A DNA stretch of 64,000 nucleotides from CAVQJU01 sp963729215 (GCA_963729215.1 CAVSND010000024.1:1-64000); one strand, 5' to 3'; shown: positions 37,741 to 46,053, counted from the first letter of the stretch. Made by a program: numbers and translations. Notes: a model not told the origin generated them from the letters alone.

Positions 37741-38922
37741 ATGCGAGCCGTCTGCTGGGAAGGCAAAGAGACAATCAAGGTCGAGACCGTTCCGGACCCG
37801 GTCATCCTCAATCCGCGCGACGCCATCGTCAAGATCACGACGACCGCGATCTGCGGATCCGATCTGCACATCTACGACGGCTATATCCCCACGATGCAGA
37901 AAGGCGACGTCCTGGGCCACGAGTTCATGGGCGAAGTGGTCGAGGTGGGCAGGGACAACAGAGCTCTCAAAGTCGGCGATCGGGTCGTGGTGCCGTTTAC
38001 CATCGCGTGCGGCCGCTGCTACTTCTGCAAGGAGCAGCTCTGGTCGTTGTGCGACAACTCGAATCCCAATGCGTGGATGGCCGAAAAGCTCTACGGCTAT
38101 TCCGCATCCGGCCTCTTCGGTTACTCGCACATGTACGGCGGATATCCCGGCGGCCAGGCGGAATACGCCCGCGTGCCGTTCGCCGACGTCGGACCGCTCA
38201 AGGTGCCTGAGAACCTGACCGACGAACAGGTCCTCTTCCTCTCGGACATCTTCCCGACCGGCTACATGGCCGCCGACAACTGCCAGATAAAACCTGGCGA
38301 CACGGTGGCTGTGTGGGGGTGCGGACCTGTCGGTCAGTTCGCGATCAAGAGCGCGTACCTCCTGGGCGCAGAGCGGGTCATCGCGATCGATCGCTTCGTC
38401 GAACGGCTCGAGCTTGCGTCCTCCCAGGGCGGCGCCGAAACGCTGAACTATCAGGAGGTCGACGTGCTCGACGCGCTCCGCCACATGACCGGCGGACAGG
38501 GCCCTGACGCCTGCATCGACGCGGTCGGCCTCGAGGCGCACGGCACGACGCTCGACGCGTGGTACGACCGCGCCAAGACATCCATGTTTCTCGCCACCGA
38601 TCGCCCGCATGCGCTTCGTCAGGCGATCAGCGCCTGCCGCAAGGGCGGCACGGTCTCGATTCCCGGCGTCTACGGAGGATGGCTCGACAAGTTCCCGCTT
38701 GGCGCCGCCTTTGCGAAGGGGCTCACCCTCAAGATGGGCCAGACGCACATGCACAAGTACATGCCGCTCCTGCTCGAGCGCATCGAACGCGGCGAGATCG
38801 ACCCCTCGTTCATCATCACCCACCGGATCGGCCTGGAAGATGCGCCGTCCATGTACCGCACGTTCCGTGACAAGGACGACGCGTGCGTGAAGGTCGTCAT
38901 CAAGCCCGGCTCGGCAGCATAG
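37741..38922 (+). CDS. Zinc-dependent alcohol dehydrogenase (formaldehyde-dehydrogenase-like)
   Basis: 393 residues, intact. Medium-chain dehydrogenase with catalytic zinc ligands C38 (AICGSDLH), H60 and E61 (GHEFMGE) and structural zinc Cys 90, 93, 96 and 104 (CGRCYFC...C). NAD(P) binding motif VAVWGCGPVGQFAIKSAYLL, then ERVIAIDRFVERLELA. The long insert and GGYPGGQAEYARVPFADV resemble glutathione-independent formaldehyde dehydrogenase-like enzymes common in soil bacteria. The substrate is not certain. Ribosome site AGGAGCC before ATG 37741. Probably an operon with the SRPBCC gene. Confidence 0.92.
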   Translation: MRAVCWEGKETIKVETVPDPVILNPRDAIVKITTTAICGSDLHIYDGYIPTMQKGDVLGHEFMGEVVEVGRDNRALKVGDRVVVPFTIACGRCYFCKEQLWSLCDNSNPNAWMAEKLYGYSASGLFGYSHMYGGYPGGQAEYARVPFADVGPLKVPENLTDEQVLFLSDIFPTGYMAADNCQIKPGDTVAVWGCGPVGQFAIKSAYLLGAERVIAIDRFVERLELASSQGGAETLNYQEVDVLDALRHMTGGQGPDACIDAVGLEAHGTTLDAWYDRAKTSMFLATDRPHALRQAISACRKGGTVSIPGVYGGWLDKFPLGAAFAKGLTLKMGQTHMHKYMPLLLERIERGEIDPSFIITHRIGLEDAPSMYRTFRDKDDACVKVVIKPGSAA

Positions 38923-39066
38923 CGCACGGACGATGGCGATGCCCCCACGACGATCGAACAACACAACACACTCGCGGTCGGCGGGCATCGTGCATTTCGA
39001 AAGAGAAACCAATCCGCCGCGCCCGTGATCGACGCGCACGGCGTTAACCCAGAAGGAGACACGAAG

Positions 39067-39651
39067 ATGGCTGAAGCCGAGACGTTACACGATGCATTCA
39101 TCGACGAACTGCGCGATTCGTACGACGCGGAGAAGCAACTGACGAAAGCGCTGCCGAAGCTGGCAAAGGCCGCCTCCAATCCGAAGCTGCGCGAGGCGTT
39201 CGAGAAGCATCTCGAAGAAACACAAGGGCACGTGCAGCGCCTGGAACAGGTGTTCGAAAGCCTGGATGAGAGGGTTCGCGGCAAGCACTGCGACGGCATC
39301 GCCGGCATCATCGAAGAAGGCAAGGCCATCATGGAAGAAAGCTTCGAGGACGGCGCGATGGATGCGTGCCTGATCGCCGCCGGTCAGCGGGCCGAGCACT
39401 ACGAGATGGCGGCCTACGGGACGCTCGTCGCCTGGGCGCGGGCCATGGGACACAACGAGGCCGCCAAGCTCCTGCAGCAGACGCTCGATGAAGAAAAGGC
39501 GGCCGACAAGAAGCTGTCGAGCCTGGCAGAAGGCGGCATCAATCAGAGTGCGGCGGATTCTGCGCATCCCGACGAAGCGCGCGAGGAAGTGGCGGCAAGC
39601 GGGAGCAACGGCCGGAAGAGTGCCTCCACGACGAAAGCGGGACGGCGCTAG
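39067..39651 (+). CDS. Ferritin-like DUF892 (YciE/YciF) protein, intact copy
   Basis: 194 residues. DUF892 four-helix fold: TLHDAFIDELRDSYDAEKQL, then LREAFEKHLEETQGHVQRLE, VRGKHCDGIAGIIEEGKAI, LIAAGQRAEHYEMAAYGTLV and ARAMGHNEAAKLLQQTLDEE. The Glu and His residues of EKQL, EETQGH and EHYE are candidate diiron ligands, as in ferritin-like proteins. A Ser/Ala/Lys-rich tail ends at KAGRR. These are starvation- and stress-induced in enterobacteria. ATG 39067 follows AGAAGGAGACACGAAG. A broken paralogue lies at 43141. Confidence 0.9.
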   Translation: MAEAETLHDAFIDELRDSYDAEKQLTKALPKLAKAASNPKLREAFEKHLEETQGHVQRLEQVFESLDERVRGKHCDGIAGIIEEGKAIMEESFEDGAMDACLIAAGQRAEHYEMAAYGTLVAWARAMGHNEAAKLLQQTLDEEKAADKKLSSLAEGGINQSAADSAHPDEAREEVAASGSNGRKSASTTKAGRR

Positions 39652-39826
39652 CAGGAAGAAAGCGGTCAAGGACCATGGTGCCGCTTCAGCGACTGCTTTC
39701 GCGCAGCGGCTGAGACCGGCGCCATGGCGCCCTGCCTCGCTCGACGCGAGCTGGTCGGCAGATTCAAATCACGTGACGGCGAGACGCCGGGCGCTGCCCG
39801 TGGCGGCCGCCGGATTAGGAGGATGC

Positions 39827-40615
39827 ATGAGCAAACCATTCGCGATTGTGACGGGCGCTTCATCGGGCATCGGACTGGAACTGGCGGCGATCTGCGCCCA
39901 GCAGGGATTCGATCTGCTGATCGCCGCCGACCGCCCCGGGATTCGGACGGCCGCCGACCGCTTCCGGAATCTTGGCGCCGCCGTCACCGTCGTGGAAACA
40001 GACCTGGCGGCAAAGGAGGGGGTGGATCAACTCTGGGCCGCCACGGCGGGGCGGCCCGTCGACGCGCTCCTTGCCAATGCCGGCCATGGGCTGGGACACG
40101 CGTTTCTCGATCAGGACTTCGAGGACGCACGCCATGTGATCGACACGAACATCACCGGCACGATCTACCTGGTGCAGCTCGTCGGCCGCACGATGCGCAG
40201 CCGCGGCAAGGGCCGCATCCTGCTGACCGGCTCGATCGCGGGCTTCATACCCGGCACGTATCAAGCCGTCTACAACGGTACCAAGGCCTTCATCGATTCG
40301 TTTTCGTTTGCGTTGCGAGCCGAACTAAAGGATACAGGCGTCACCGTCACGTGTCTGATGCCCGGCGCCACCGAGACGGACTTCTTCGAGCGCGCGGACA
40401 TGCTGGACACGAAGGTCGGGCAAGCGAGGAAGGACGACCCGGCGGACGTGGCACGCGTCGGGTTCGACGCCATGATGCGCGGCGACGGCGACGTCGTCAG
40501 CGGGTGGAAGAACAAACTGGAGTCGGCGATCGCGAACGTGACCCCGGCCGGCGTGCTCGCGGAACAGCATCGCAGAATGGCCGAGCCCGGCTCTGCACAT
40601 AAGGCCAACGACTAG
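39827..40615 (+). CDS. SDR-family oxidoreductase
   Basis: 262 residues, intact. Short-chain dehydrogenase with cofactor motif FAIVTGASSGIGLELAAICA, VVETDLAAKEG and ALLANAGHGLG. The catalytic Ser is in ILLTGSIAGFIPG and the YxxxK pair in YQAVYNGTKAFIDSFSFALR (Y and K in YNGTK). ATG 39827 preceded by ATTAGGAGGATGC, an excellent ribosome site. Followed 13 bases later by the isochorismatase-like gene. Substrate unknown. Confidence 0.92.
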   Translation: MSKPFAIVTGASSGIGLELAAICAQQGFDLLIAADRPGIRTAADRFRNLGAAVTVVETDLAAKEGVDQLWAATAGRPVDALLANAGHGLGHAFLDQDFEDARHVIDTNITGTIYLVQLVGRTMRSRGKGRILLTGSIAGFIPGTYQAVYNGTKAFIDSFSFALRAELKDTGVTVTCLMPGATETDFFERADMLDTKVGQARKDDPADVARVGFDAMMRGDGDVVSGWKNKLESAIANVTPAGVLAEQHRRMAEPGSAHKAND

Positions 40616-40628
40616 AGCTACGCGTGCG

Positions 40629-41267
40629 ATGCCGCAACGGGCAGAGACGAGTGGAGCGACTCGATCGGATCGGGTTCGTCGGCGCGTCACTGTCCCCGCG
40701 TCCGGGACCGCCCTTCTCCTGATCGACGTCATCAACGATCTGGCATTCGACGGATCTGCTGCCCTGGTCGCACAGGCTGAGCCGATGGCGAGGCGGCTTG
40801 CCGCCCTGAAGCGACGGGCCGGCACCGCGGGTGTGGCGACGATTTATATCAACGATAATTTCGGGCAGTGGCGTTCGGATTTTCGCAAGACCGTGGCGCA
40901 CTGCACGTCGCTTTCCTCGCCCGGGCGTCGCGTCTCGCGGCGCCTGCGGCCGACTTCGCACGATTACTTCGTGCTGAAACCCAAGCACTCAGGCTTCTTC
41001 GACACGACGCTCGACACGCTGCTCCAGACCCTTCGGATTCGTCGAGTCATCCTGACGGGCATTGCCGGCAACATCTGCGTCCTCTTCACGGCAAACGACG
41101 CGTATATGCGCGACCTCAAGATCTTCACCCCCGCCGATTGCATCGTCTCGAATACCCCGGCCGAGAACGATCACGCGCTGCGCCAGATTCAGACCGTGCT
41201 CAAGGGAAACATCGCCGAGTCACGCAGACTGGTCTTTCGTCGCGGCCGGCGCGCTGCCCCGAGATGA
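40629..41267 (+). CDS. Isochorismatase-family cysteine hydrolase
   Basis: 212 residues. Catalytic triad of the family visible: D33 in LLLIDVINDLAF, K in YFVLKPKHSGFFD, and nucleophile C in TGIAGNICVLFTANDAYMRD. The C-terminus continues to an Arg-rich RRGRRAAPR tail. Enzymes of this fold hydrolyse amides or isochorismate. The middle segment (about 40910-40945, LSSPGRRVSRRLR) is unusually Arg-rich and could hide a compensating indel pair. ATG 40629 lies close behind the SDR gene, suggesting an operon. Confidence 0.85.
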   Translation: MPQRAETSGATRSDRVRRRVTVPASGTALLLIDVINDLAFDGSAALVAQAEPMARRLAALKRRAGTAGVATIYINDNFGQWRSDFRKTVAHCTSLSSPGRRVSRRLRPTSHDYFVLKPKHSGFFDTTLDTLLQTLRIRRVILTGIAGNICVLFTANDAYMRDLKIFTPADCIVSNTPAENDHALRQIQTVLKGNIAESRRLVFRRGRRAAPR

Positions 41268-41287
41268 GATCTTGATCGTCATGCCGA

Positions 41288-41858
41288 TCACCGCAGCGTT
41301 CGAAACGTGATCGAGTAGCGCAACGCCGCGACGGGCTGGATGCGATGTTCGTAGGCATTGCGCGAGTCCTGCGTCATCAGATACGCCGATCGACTCGAGA
41401 GCTCGATCTCATGTGTCGCCGATCGACGAGGGGAAGCCGCCGCCGATGCGGCCGAACGGTAGGGACGGAACTTCATGCGGCATCTCGACAGGAGGGACAC
41501 TCCCCCCACGATGCCGGTACTGGGGTGCGTCCCGATGCCAGCCGATCGGCGTGCCGGGCCGGTACTCGTTGATCAAAGCCATGGCAAACGCCTCGGAATC
41601 GACGCCGGCCCAGTGGCCGATCCTGGCGCGCAGCGGCAACAGGAACGGTGGAATCGGCCCCGCGGCCGCCCGATCGTACGAGTGGCCGAAAAACGCCACC
41701 CGCCGTCGCGCTACGACGCCGCGCATCTCGAATTCAGAAAACACGACGTCGGCGATCGCGTGGAGCAGGACGAGCTCATCACCGCCGGTAATGAAGTCCT
41801 CGCGGTAGTGGAAGCCCGACGGCACGTCGGGCTCGAAGAGCCCTGCTGATCCTTCCAC
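41288..41858 (-). CDS. AlkB-like 2-oxoglutarate/Fe(II) dioxygenase, frameshifted
   Basis: About 190 residues. Oxidative demethylase fold repairing alkylated nucleic acids or modifying proteins. Visible: N-terminal LFEPDVPSGFHYREDFI, ARIGHWAGVDSEAFAMALIN-like region, active-site HxD in GWHRDAPQY, then, after an indel near 41490, GVSLLSRCRMKFRPY, YLMTQDSRNAYEHRIQPV with the distal His, and the 2-oxoglutarate-binding Arg in RYSITFRTLR. GTG at 41858 is a plausible start. Convergent with the isochorismatase gene, 20 bases apart. Confidence 0.8.
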
Positions 41859-41997
41859 GATCCCAGTGTCGCATTTGTTGACTCGCGCTGCCGGCGATCG
41901 AACTGATGTGTGTGCGCGCTGAATCTCCGCGCTAGCGCGGAGCTCGGGTCGCACAGACGAGCGCGTACGGACGGACGCGAACTTGCAATGACTTGCG

Positions 41998-42037
41998 AGT
42001 CACAACCAGCGAGCGGGTGGTCCGCTCCCGTGTGACT
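41998..42037. promoter_or_regulatory. Nested inverted repeats upstream of the BON-domain gene
   Basis: Outer arms AGTCACA (41998-42004) and TGTGACT (42031-42037) enclose inner arms GAGCGG (42011-42016) and CCGCTC (42022-42027). The element ends 27 bases before the BON-domain start, in the likely 5' leader or promoter. It can be read as a bulged hairpin in RNA or as a double operator. Position and symmetry are directly visible; the role is inferred. Confidence 0.4.
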
Positions 42038-42064
42038 GAACGTTGCTTCAAAGGAGACAAGGGT

Positions 42065-42454
42065 ATGTATCAGCATCGTGGTCGCCGCCTCGTGTGCGCG
42101 ATGGTCGCCGCCGGCGCCGTGCTTGCCGCGGTCCCAGCCGTAGCACAGACGCCTGCGGACAACACCAAAGTCAACGAGCGCGATCGGAGCAAGAACGAGC
42201 CGACCGCCGACCAGCAGAAAGAGAACGCGAGCGATCGGGACCTGACCCAGAAGGTCCGCCGATCGGTCATGGACGACAAGACGCTGTCCACCTACGCGCA
42301 CAACGTCAAGATCATCGCCCAGGATGGACGGATCACGTTGAAGGGACCGGTTCGAACGGAACAGGAGAAAAAGACGATCGAGGCCAAGGCCATTGAGGTG
42401 GCGGGCGCGGGCCGCGTCACGAACGAGATCACCATCGCCCCGGAAAAGAAGTAA
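42065..42454 (+). CDS. Exported BON-domain protein
   Basis: 129 residues, intact. Signal peptide RLVCAMVAAGAVLAAVPAVA with cleavage after AVAQ. A charged linker is followed by a single BON domain: LTQKVRRSVMDDKTLSTYAH, then NVKIIAQDGRITLKGPVRTE and IEVAGAGRVTNEITI. BON domains (OsmY-like) bind phospholipid and stabilise the envelope under osmotic stress. ATG 42065 with AAAGGAGACAAGGGT upstream. DUF3341 gene begins 12 bases downstream. Confidence 0.88.
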   Translation: MYQHRGRRLVCAMVAAGAVLAAVPAVAQTPADNTKVNERDRSKNEPTADQQKENASDRDLTQKVRRSVMDDKTLSTYAHNVKIIAQDGRITLKGPVRTEQEKKTIEAKAIEVAGAGRVTNEITIAPEKK

Positions 42455-42466
42455 CCAGGAGATCAC

Positions 42467-43021
42467 ATGACTGACAAAAAGACATCCGTGTTCGGGCTAT
42501 ATCCCACTGTTCCGCAAGCCGAGCGCGCCGTGGACGAGCTGGTCGCCGCCGGTTTCTCCAACGCCGACGTCTCCGTGTTGATGGCGGACAACCAGGGATC
42601 GAAGGACTTCGCGCACCACAAGGACACCAAGGCGCCGGAAGGGACCGCCACGGGCGTCGCGGCCGGCGGCACGATCGGCGGCGCGCTCGGACTGCTGGCG
42701 GGGATCGGGACGCTGGCGATTCCAGGCGTGGGACCGTTCATCGCCGCAGGTCCGATTATGGGCGCGCTCGCCGGGCTCGGCGTGGGCGGCGCGATCGGCG
42801 GCCTGGTGGGAGCGCTGGTCGGGATGGGCATTCCGGAGTACGAAGCGAAACGCTATGAGGGTCGGCTCAGGGAAGGCGGCGTCCTGATGTCGGTTCACTG
42901 CGACACGTCCAACGAAATCACACGGGCCAAGGACATCCTGAAGCGAACCGGCGCCGATGACATCGCCTCCGCCGGCGAGGCCACCGTCGGGACGACAGCC
43001 GACGTTCACGGCCGGGCCTGA
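42467..43021 (+). CDS. DUF3341/general-stress-like Gly-rich membrane protein
   Basis: 184 residues, intact. The N-terminal ferredoxin-like part TSVFGLYPTVPQAERAVDEL and SNADVSVLMAD is followed by a long Gly/Ala hydrophobic stretch (TIGGALGLLAGIGTLAIPGV and on to GLVGALVGMGIPEYEAKRYE) that could insert as a hairpin, and a C-terminal REGGVLMSVHCDTSNEITRA. Found next to BON, DUF892 and DUF1003 genes in many stress islands. ATG 42467 follows CAGGAGATCAC. Function unknown. Confidence 0.8.
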   Translation: MTDKKTSVFGLYPTVPQAERAVDELVAAGFSNADVSVLMADNQGSKDFAHHKDTKAPEGTATGVAAGGTIGGALGLLAGIGTLAIPGVGPFIAAGPIMGALAGLGVGGAIGGLVGALVGMGIPEYEAKRYEGRLREGGVLMSVHCDTSNEITRAKDILKRTGADDIASAGEATVGTTADVHGRA

Positions 43022-43077
43022 CGCACAAACGTCCCGCCGCACAGGGACGCGAACCGACACCAGAGCTGGACGGATTT

Positions 43078-43096
43078 GCTGCACGCTTCGTGCAGC
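43078..43096. terminator. Strong short hairpin downstream of the DUF3341 gene
   Basis: GCTGCACG-CTT-CGTGCAGC: 8-base perfect arms with a 3-base loop, 57 bases after the DUF3341 stop and 45 bases before the next ATG. It has no T-run after it, so it may be a factor-dependent terminator stem or an operator of the second DUF892 gene rather than an intrinsic terminator. Confidence 0.4.
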
Positions 43097-43140
43097 GCCC
43101 GTCCGGTTACGATGCAACGAGCTAGAGGAGAACGACATTC

Positions 43141-43537
43141 ATGGCTGAGACACGGCACATTGCGCGACGCGTTCATGGACGAATTGCGCGACTCGTACGA
43201 TGCGGAGAAACAACTGAGCAAGGCGCTGGACCACCTCGCCGGTGCCGCACACTCGGCCGAGCTCCGCACCGCGTTTGAGACCCATCTGGAGGAAACACGC
43301 GGACACGTCGAACGTCTGGAACAGGTCTTCAAGAATCTCGACGAGAAAGCTCGCGGGAAACACTGTGACGGCATCGCGGGGCGCGACGCAGGCCGACGGT
43401 GCGACAGAGGAGGAAGACGAGCAGGACGAGGACGAACGAGAGGAAGAGACGAGGAAGACAATGATTCACAGGCACAGGAAAAGGCGGAGGCTTCTGCGCG
43501 AAGCCGCCAGAGCCTGGCGAATCGAAGGCTAAGCTGA
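43141..43537 (+). pseudogene. Truncated second DUF892 ferritin-like gene
   Basis: Starts with MAET and, after an indel near 43155, reads LRDAFMDELRDSYDAEKQLS, then ALDHLAGAAHSAELRTAFET and HLEETRGHVERLEQVFKNLD, closely paralleling the intact copy at 39067. Similarity stops abruptly at KHCDGIAG; the remaining bases encode low-complexity GRRAGRGRTRGRDEED-like sequence and the last two helices of the fold are missing. It probably arose by duplication followed by deletion. ATG 43141 retains AGAGGAGAACGAC, so transcription and translation of the stump are possible. Confidence 0.75.
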
Positions 43538-43569
43538 GTCGGTAGCGGCCGCCAGAAGAAGACGCCCGT

Positions 43570-44181
43570 GTGGCGCTCACCATGCGAGCGTCTCTCTTCA
43601 GGCGGCTGCCCAGGACACGCCGTATGAGCGCCAGGCACGCGCACCGGACAACAGGCGGAGAGACCACCGAACCAGCCTCGACGGTGCCCCACCGGAACGT
43701 GCGGGCGGTTCTGGAACTGGAGCGGAGCGAGTTAAATCGCCGATCGGCGATCGAACGGCTCACCGATGCGGTCAGCGCAGGCGTGAGCAGCCATGGCTTC
43801 GTGGTCCTGCACGTGGTGTGGTTCGCGAGTTGGATTGCCGCGAACCGGCTCCTGGCGAGACCGTTCGACCCCTATCCCTTCAATCTCCTTACGATGGTCG
43901 TGTCGCTCGAAGCGATCATTCTGACTTCGTTCGTCCTGATGGCGCAGGATCGGATGACGAAACTGGCCGATCGACGCGCGCATCTCGACCTCCAGGTCAA
44001 CCTGATTGCGGAGCAGGAGCTCACCGCCGTTCTGCGCGTGGTGTGTCGGCTGGCTGAGCAGGCGGGTCTCGATCCGAAGACCTGCGACCGGACTGTTTCG
44101 AACTGGCTCGCGGAAACCGACGTCACTGAGCTGGCGGACGAACTCGACCGCGAATCGAAAGGAACGACGCCTACGGGCTGA
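43570..44181 (+). CDS. DUF1003 membrane protein
   Basis: 203 residues, intact. After a variable Arg-rich N-terminus, the DUF1003 core reads LTDAVSAGVSSHGFVVLHVV, then WFASWIAANRLLARPFDPYP and FNLLTMVVSLEAIILTSFVL with MAQDRMTKLADRRAHLDLQV following. Two membrane helices flank a short loop; the C-terminal helix is cytoplasmic. GTG 43570 gives the longest frame; ATG 43582 or 43624 are alternatives and no start has a strong ribosome site. Such proteins are uncharacterised but widely stress-linked. Confidence 0.85.
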   Translation: MALTMRASLFRRLPRTRRMSARHAHRTTGGETTEPASTVPHRNVRAVLELERSELNRRSAIERLTDAVSAGVSSHGFVVLHVVWFASWIAANRLLARPFDPYPFNLLTMVVSLEAIILTSFVLMAQDRMTKLADRRAHLDLQVNLIAEQELTAVLRVVCRLAEQAGLDPKTCDRTVSNWLAETDVTELADELDRESKGTTPTG

Positions 44182-44230
44182 CTGATGTGCGACTCGCCAT
44201 AGACATCGGCGCGCATGTTCTTTGCACTTC

Positions 44231-44749
44231 ATGTGCGGAGTGACGCCCGCCTCGTTTCGTGCGGAAGAGTTACCCCTGGCCGATGCCGCGACCAGGCTCC
44301 TCGATGAGTGCCGCATGGTGCTTCCAGGCATCCAGGCGCTCTTCGGATTCCAACTGATCGCCGTCTTCAATCCGACCTTCGTGCAGCGGCTCACGGAACG
44401 CCAACAGCAGCTGCACTACGTTGCGATCGGTCTCGTGATCCTCGCCGTCGGATTGATCATGACCCCCGCCGCGTATCATCGCCAGACGACTCCGTACCTC
44501 GTGTCCGAGCGATTCATCCGAACATCCAGCCGGCTGCTGTTGTGCAGCATGGTGCTGCTGGCCCCGGCTCTCTCGGTCGAGTTCTATCTGGTCGGCACGT
44601 TGATCGTGGGCCAGGGACCGGCCACGATGGTGACGGGCTCTGTGTTTGCGCTCACAGTCGGGTTGTGGTTCGCGCTGCCGCGGTTCGCGTCCAGACGTCA
44701 CGGGCAACGCGTCCCACTGCCCCCTCAAAAGAGTTCATCGCATGGCTAA
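44231..44749 (+). CDS. DUF6328 four-helix membrane protein
   Basis: 172 residues, intact. The typical opening TRLLDECRMVLPGIQALFGF is followed by QLHYVAIGLVILAVGLIMTP, then AAYHRQTTPYLVSERFIRTS, LLLCSMVLLAPALSVEFYLV and TMVTGSVFALTVGLWFALPR. LDECRxxLPGIQxLFGFQL is the conserved signature of these small membrane proteins. ATG 44231. Its last 8 bases overlap the pyrophosphatase start, suggesting coupling. Function unknown. Confidence 0.82.
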   Translation: MCGVTPASFRAEELPLADAATRLLDECRMVLPGIQALFGFQLIAVFNPTFVQRLTERQQQLHYVAIGLVILAVGLIMTPAAYHRQTTPYLVSERFIRTSSRLLLCSMVLLAPALSVEFYLVGTLIVGQGPATMVTGSVFALTVGLWFALPRFASRRHGQRVPLPPQKSSSHG

Positions 44750-45299
44750 ACGCCGCCGGCGCACGCCCGCCCGTACGCTCGCCTCTCTACCAGTTCGCCC
44801 GGACGAGGATCCGGACCTCATCCAGGTCGTGATCGAGACGCCGAAGGGCAGCCGCAACAAGTACGCGTTCGATCCGGCGGAACGCCTCTTCCGACTCAAG
44901 AAAGTCCTGCCCTCGGGGATGGCGTTTCCCTATGACTTCGGATTCGTCCCCTCGACCAGGGCGGACGATGGGGATCCGTTGGACGTGCTGGTGCTGATGG
45001 ACCAGGCCGCCTTTCCCGGATGCGTCGTCGGGTGTCGGGTAGTGGGCGCCATTCTTGGCGAGCAGGACGAGGATGGCAAGACGGTCGAGAATGACCGGCT
45101 CATCGCCGCCGAAAGCGAGAATCACCACTACACCACCATCAAGCGTCCGTCGGATCTGGGGAAACGCTTCCTCAAGGAGCTCGAGCAGTTCTTTGTCGAC
45201 TATCACGAGCTCTCGAAGGAGAAGTTCCGGGTCAAGAAGTGCGTTGGTAAGCGGCGCGCCCTCCAACTGATCAAACGGGCGAAGACGCGGGACAGGTAA
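44742..45299 (+). CDS. ppa: Inorganic pyrophosphatase (family I)
   Basis: 185 residues, intact. Hydrolyses pyrophosphate, cytoplasmic. IETPKGSRNKYAFDPAERLF, then LPSGMAFPYDFGFVPSTRAD and the metal site DDGDPLDVLVLMDQAAFPGC, where the acids of GDPLD bind Mg2+. DEDGKTVENDRLIAAES and a basic C-terminus follow. ATG 44742 overlaps the DUF6328 stop by 8 bases. The N-terminal AKRRRRTPARTL extension is longer than in Escherichia coli. Confidence 0.93.
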   Translation: MAKRRRRTPARTLASLPVRPDEDPDLIQVVIETPKGSRNKYAFDPAERLFRLKKVLPSGMAFPYDFGFVPSTRADDGDPLDVLVLMDQAAFPGCVVGCRVVGAILGEQDEDGKTVENDRLIAAESENHHYTTIKRPSDLGKRFLKELEQFFVDYHELSKEKFRVKKCVGKRRALQLIKRAKTRDR

Positions 45300-45303
45300 C
45301 GCC

Positions 45304-45720
45304 TTGCAGCCTGCCAGCGCCGTGGACATCGAGGGCATGGACTGGCGGATCTTTCTCGCTGCGCAACCCCATACCCTCCTGATCGGCGACGAAGATCTCG
45401 CGCGATCGATACTCGCCACATACGAGCGTTACCTCGCACCGCCGATCGTCGAATGGCGCCCTCCGACGCCTCTGAACGCGCCGCCCTCGGGCACCCTGGT
45501 GATCTGGGACGTCGATCGTCTCAGCGCTCCGCAGCAGCGGGCCTGTCTGGCGTGGATGGATCGCCACGCGGCCGGCGTGCAGGTGATTTCCATCGCCCCG
45601 CGGACCATCTTTCCACTGGTGCAGGCACGGGCGTTTCTGCCCAAGCTGTACTACCGTCTCAACACGGTCTGTTTGCCGTTGACTCGGGATGCCGAGGCTC
45701 TGACCGCGGGCATGCCGTAA
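45304..45720 (+). CDS. Stand-alone fragment of a sigma-54-activator AAA+ domain, copy 2
   Basis: 138 residues, intact. Opens with DWRIFLAAQPHTLLIGDEDL, then PPSGTLVIWDVDRLSAPQQR, VQVISIAPRTIFPLVQARAF and LPKLYYRLNTVCLPLTRDAE. GTLV-x-DVDRL corresponds to the Walker B strand of enhancer-binding proteins (normally DE), and LYYRLNTV to the conserved segment after sensor I. No Walker A or GAFTGA loop is present, so it cannot be a classical ATPase. TTG start at 45304 follows the ppa stop by 4 bases; ATG at 45340 is possible. Paralogue of the gene at 20747. Confidence 0.65.
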   Translation: MQPASAVDIEGMDWRIFLAAQPHTLLIGDEDLARSILATYERYLAPPIVEWRPPTPLNAPPSGTLVIWDVDRLSAPQQRACLAWMDRHAAGVQVISIAPRTIFPLVQARAFLPKLYYRLNTVCLPLTRDAEALTAGMP

Positions 45721-45807
45721 GGCAGTAAGCACGGCGAATCGACTCCTTCAGGCTTTCTCGGACCTCATCCTTAACCCGCAGGTGCGTCATACACGCTGTC
45801 AGCTTTC

Positions 45808-46053
45808 TTGAATCCTAACGAACAGTCGGACTATGATTTTCAGCACTCAGGAAACCCATGGCCGAGCAACTCGAGTCCTTCTTCAGATCCTGTGCGCTGC
45901 CCCAGGTGCTCGAAGCTGGCCGGACGATTTCTCTCCCCCGTCAGTCACCTTGCGCACCAGAATTTTTTCGAATGCGAAGCCTGCCGCCACGTGTGGGCCG
46001 AGCAGCCCACACCGCCTCGAGCGAACGCAGAGACGCGTCAAACGCCGAGATAG
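45808..46053 (+). CDS. Small zinc-ribbon protein
   Basis: 81 residues from TTG 45808. Two CxxC pairs are visible: VRCPRCSKLAG and FECEACRHVWAEQ, 28 residues apart, so a zinc ribbon is likely. Tail TPPRANAETRQTPR is charged and its last codons enter the GCAGAG-type repeat. No ribosome site is obvious, which lowers confidence. Function unknown; possible DNA- or RNA-binding. Confidence 0.5.
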   Translation: MNPNEQSDYDFQHSGNPWPSNSSPSSDPVRCPRCSKLAGRFLSPVSHLAHQNFFECEACRHVWAEQPTPPRANAETRQTPR

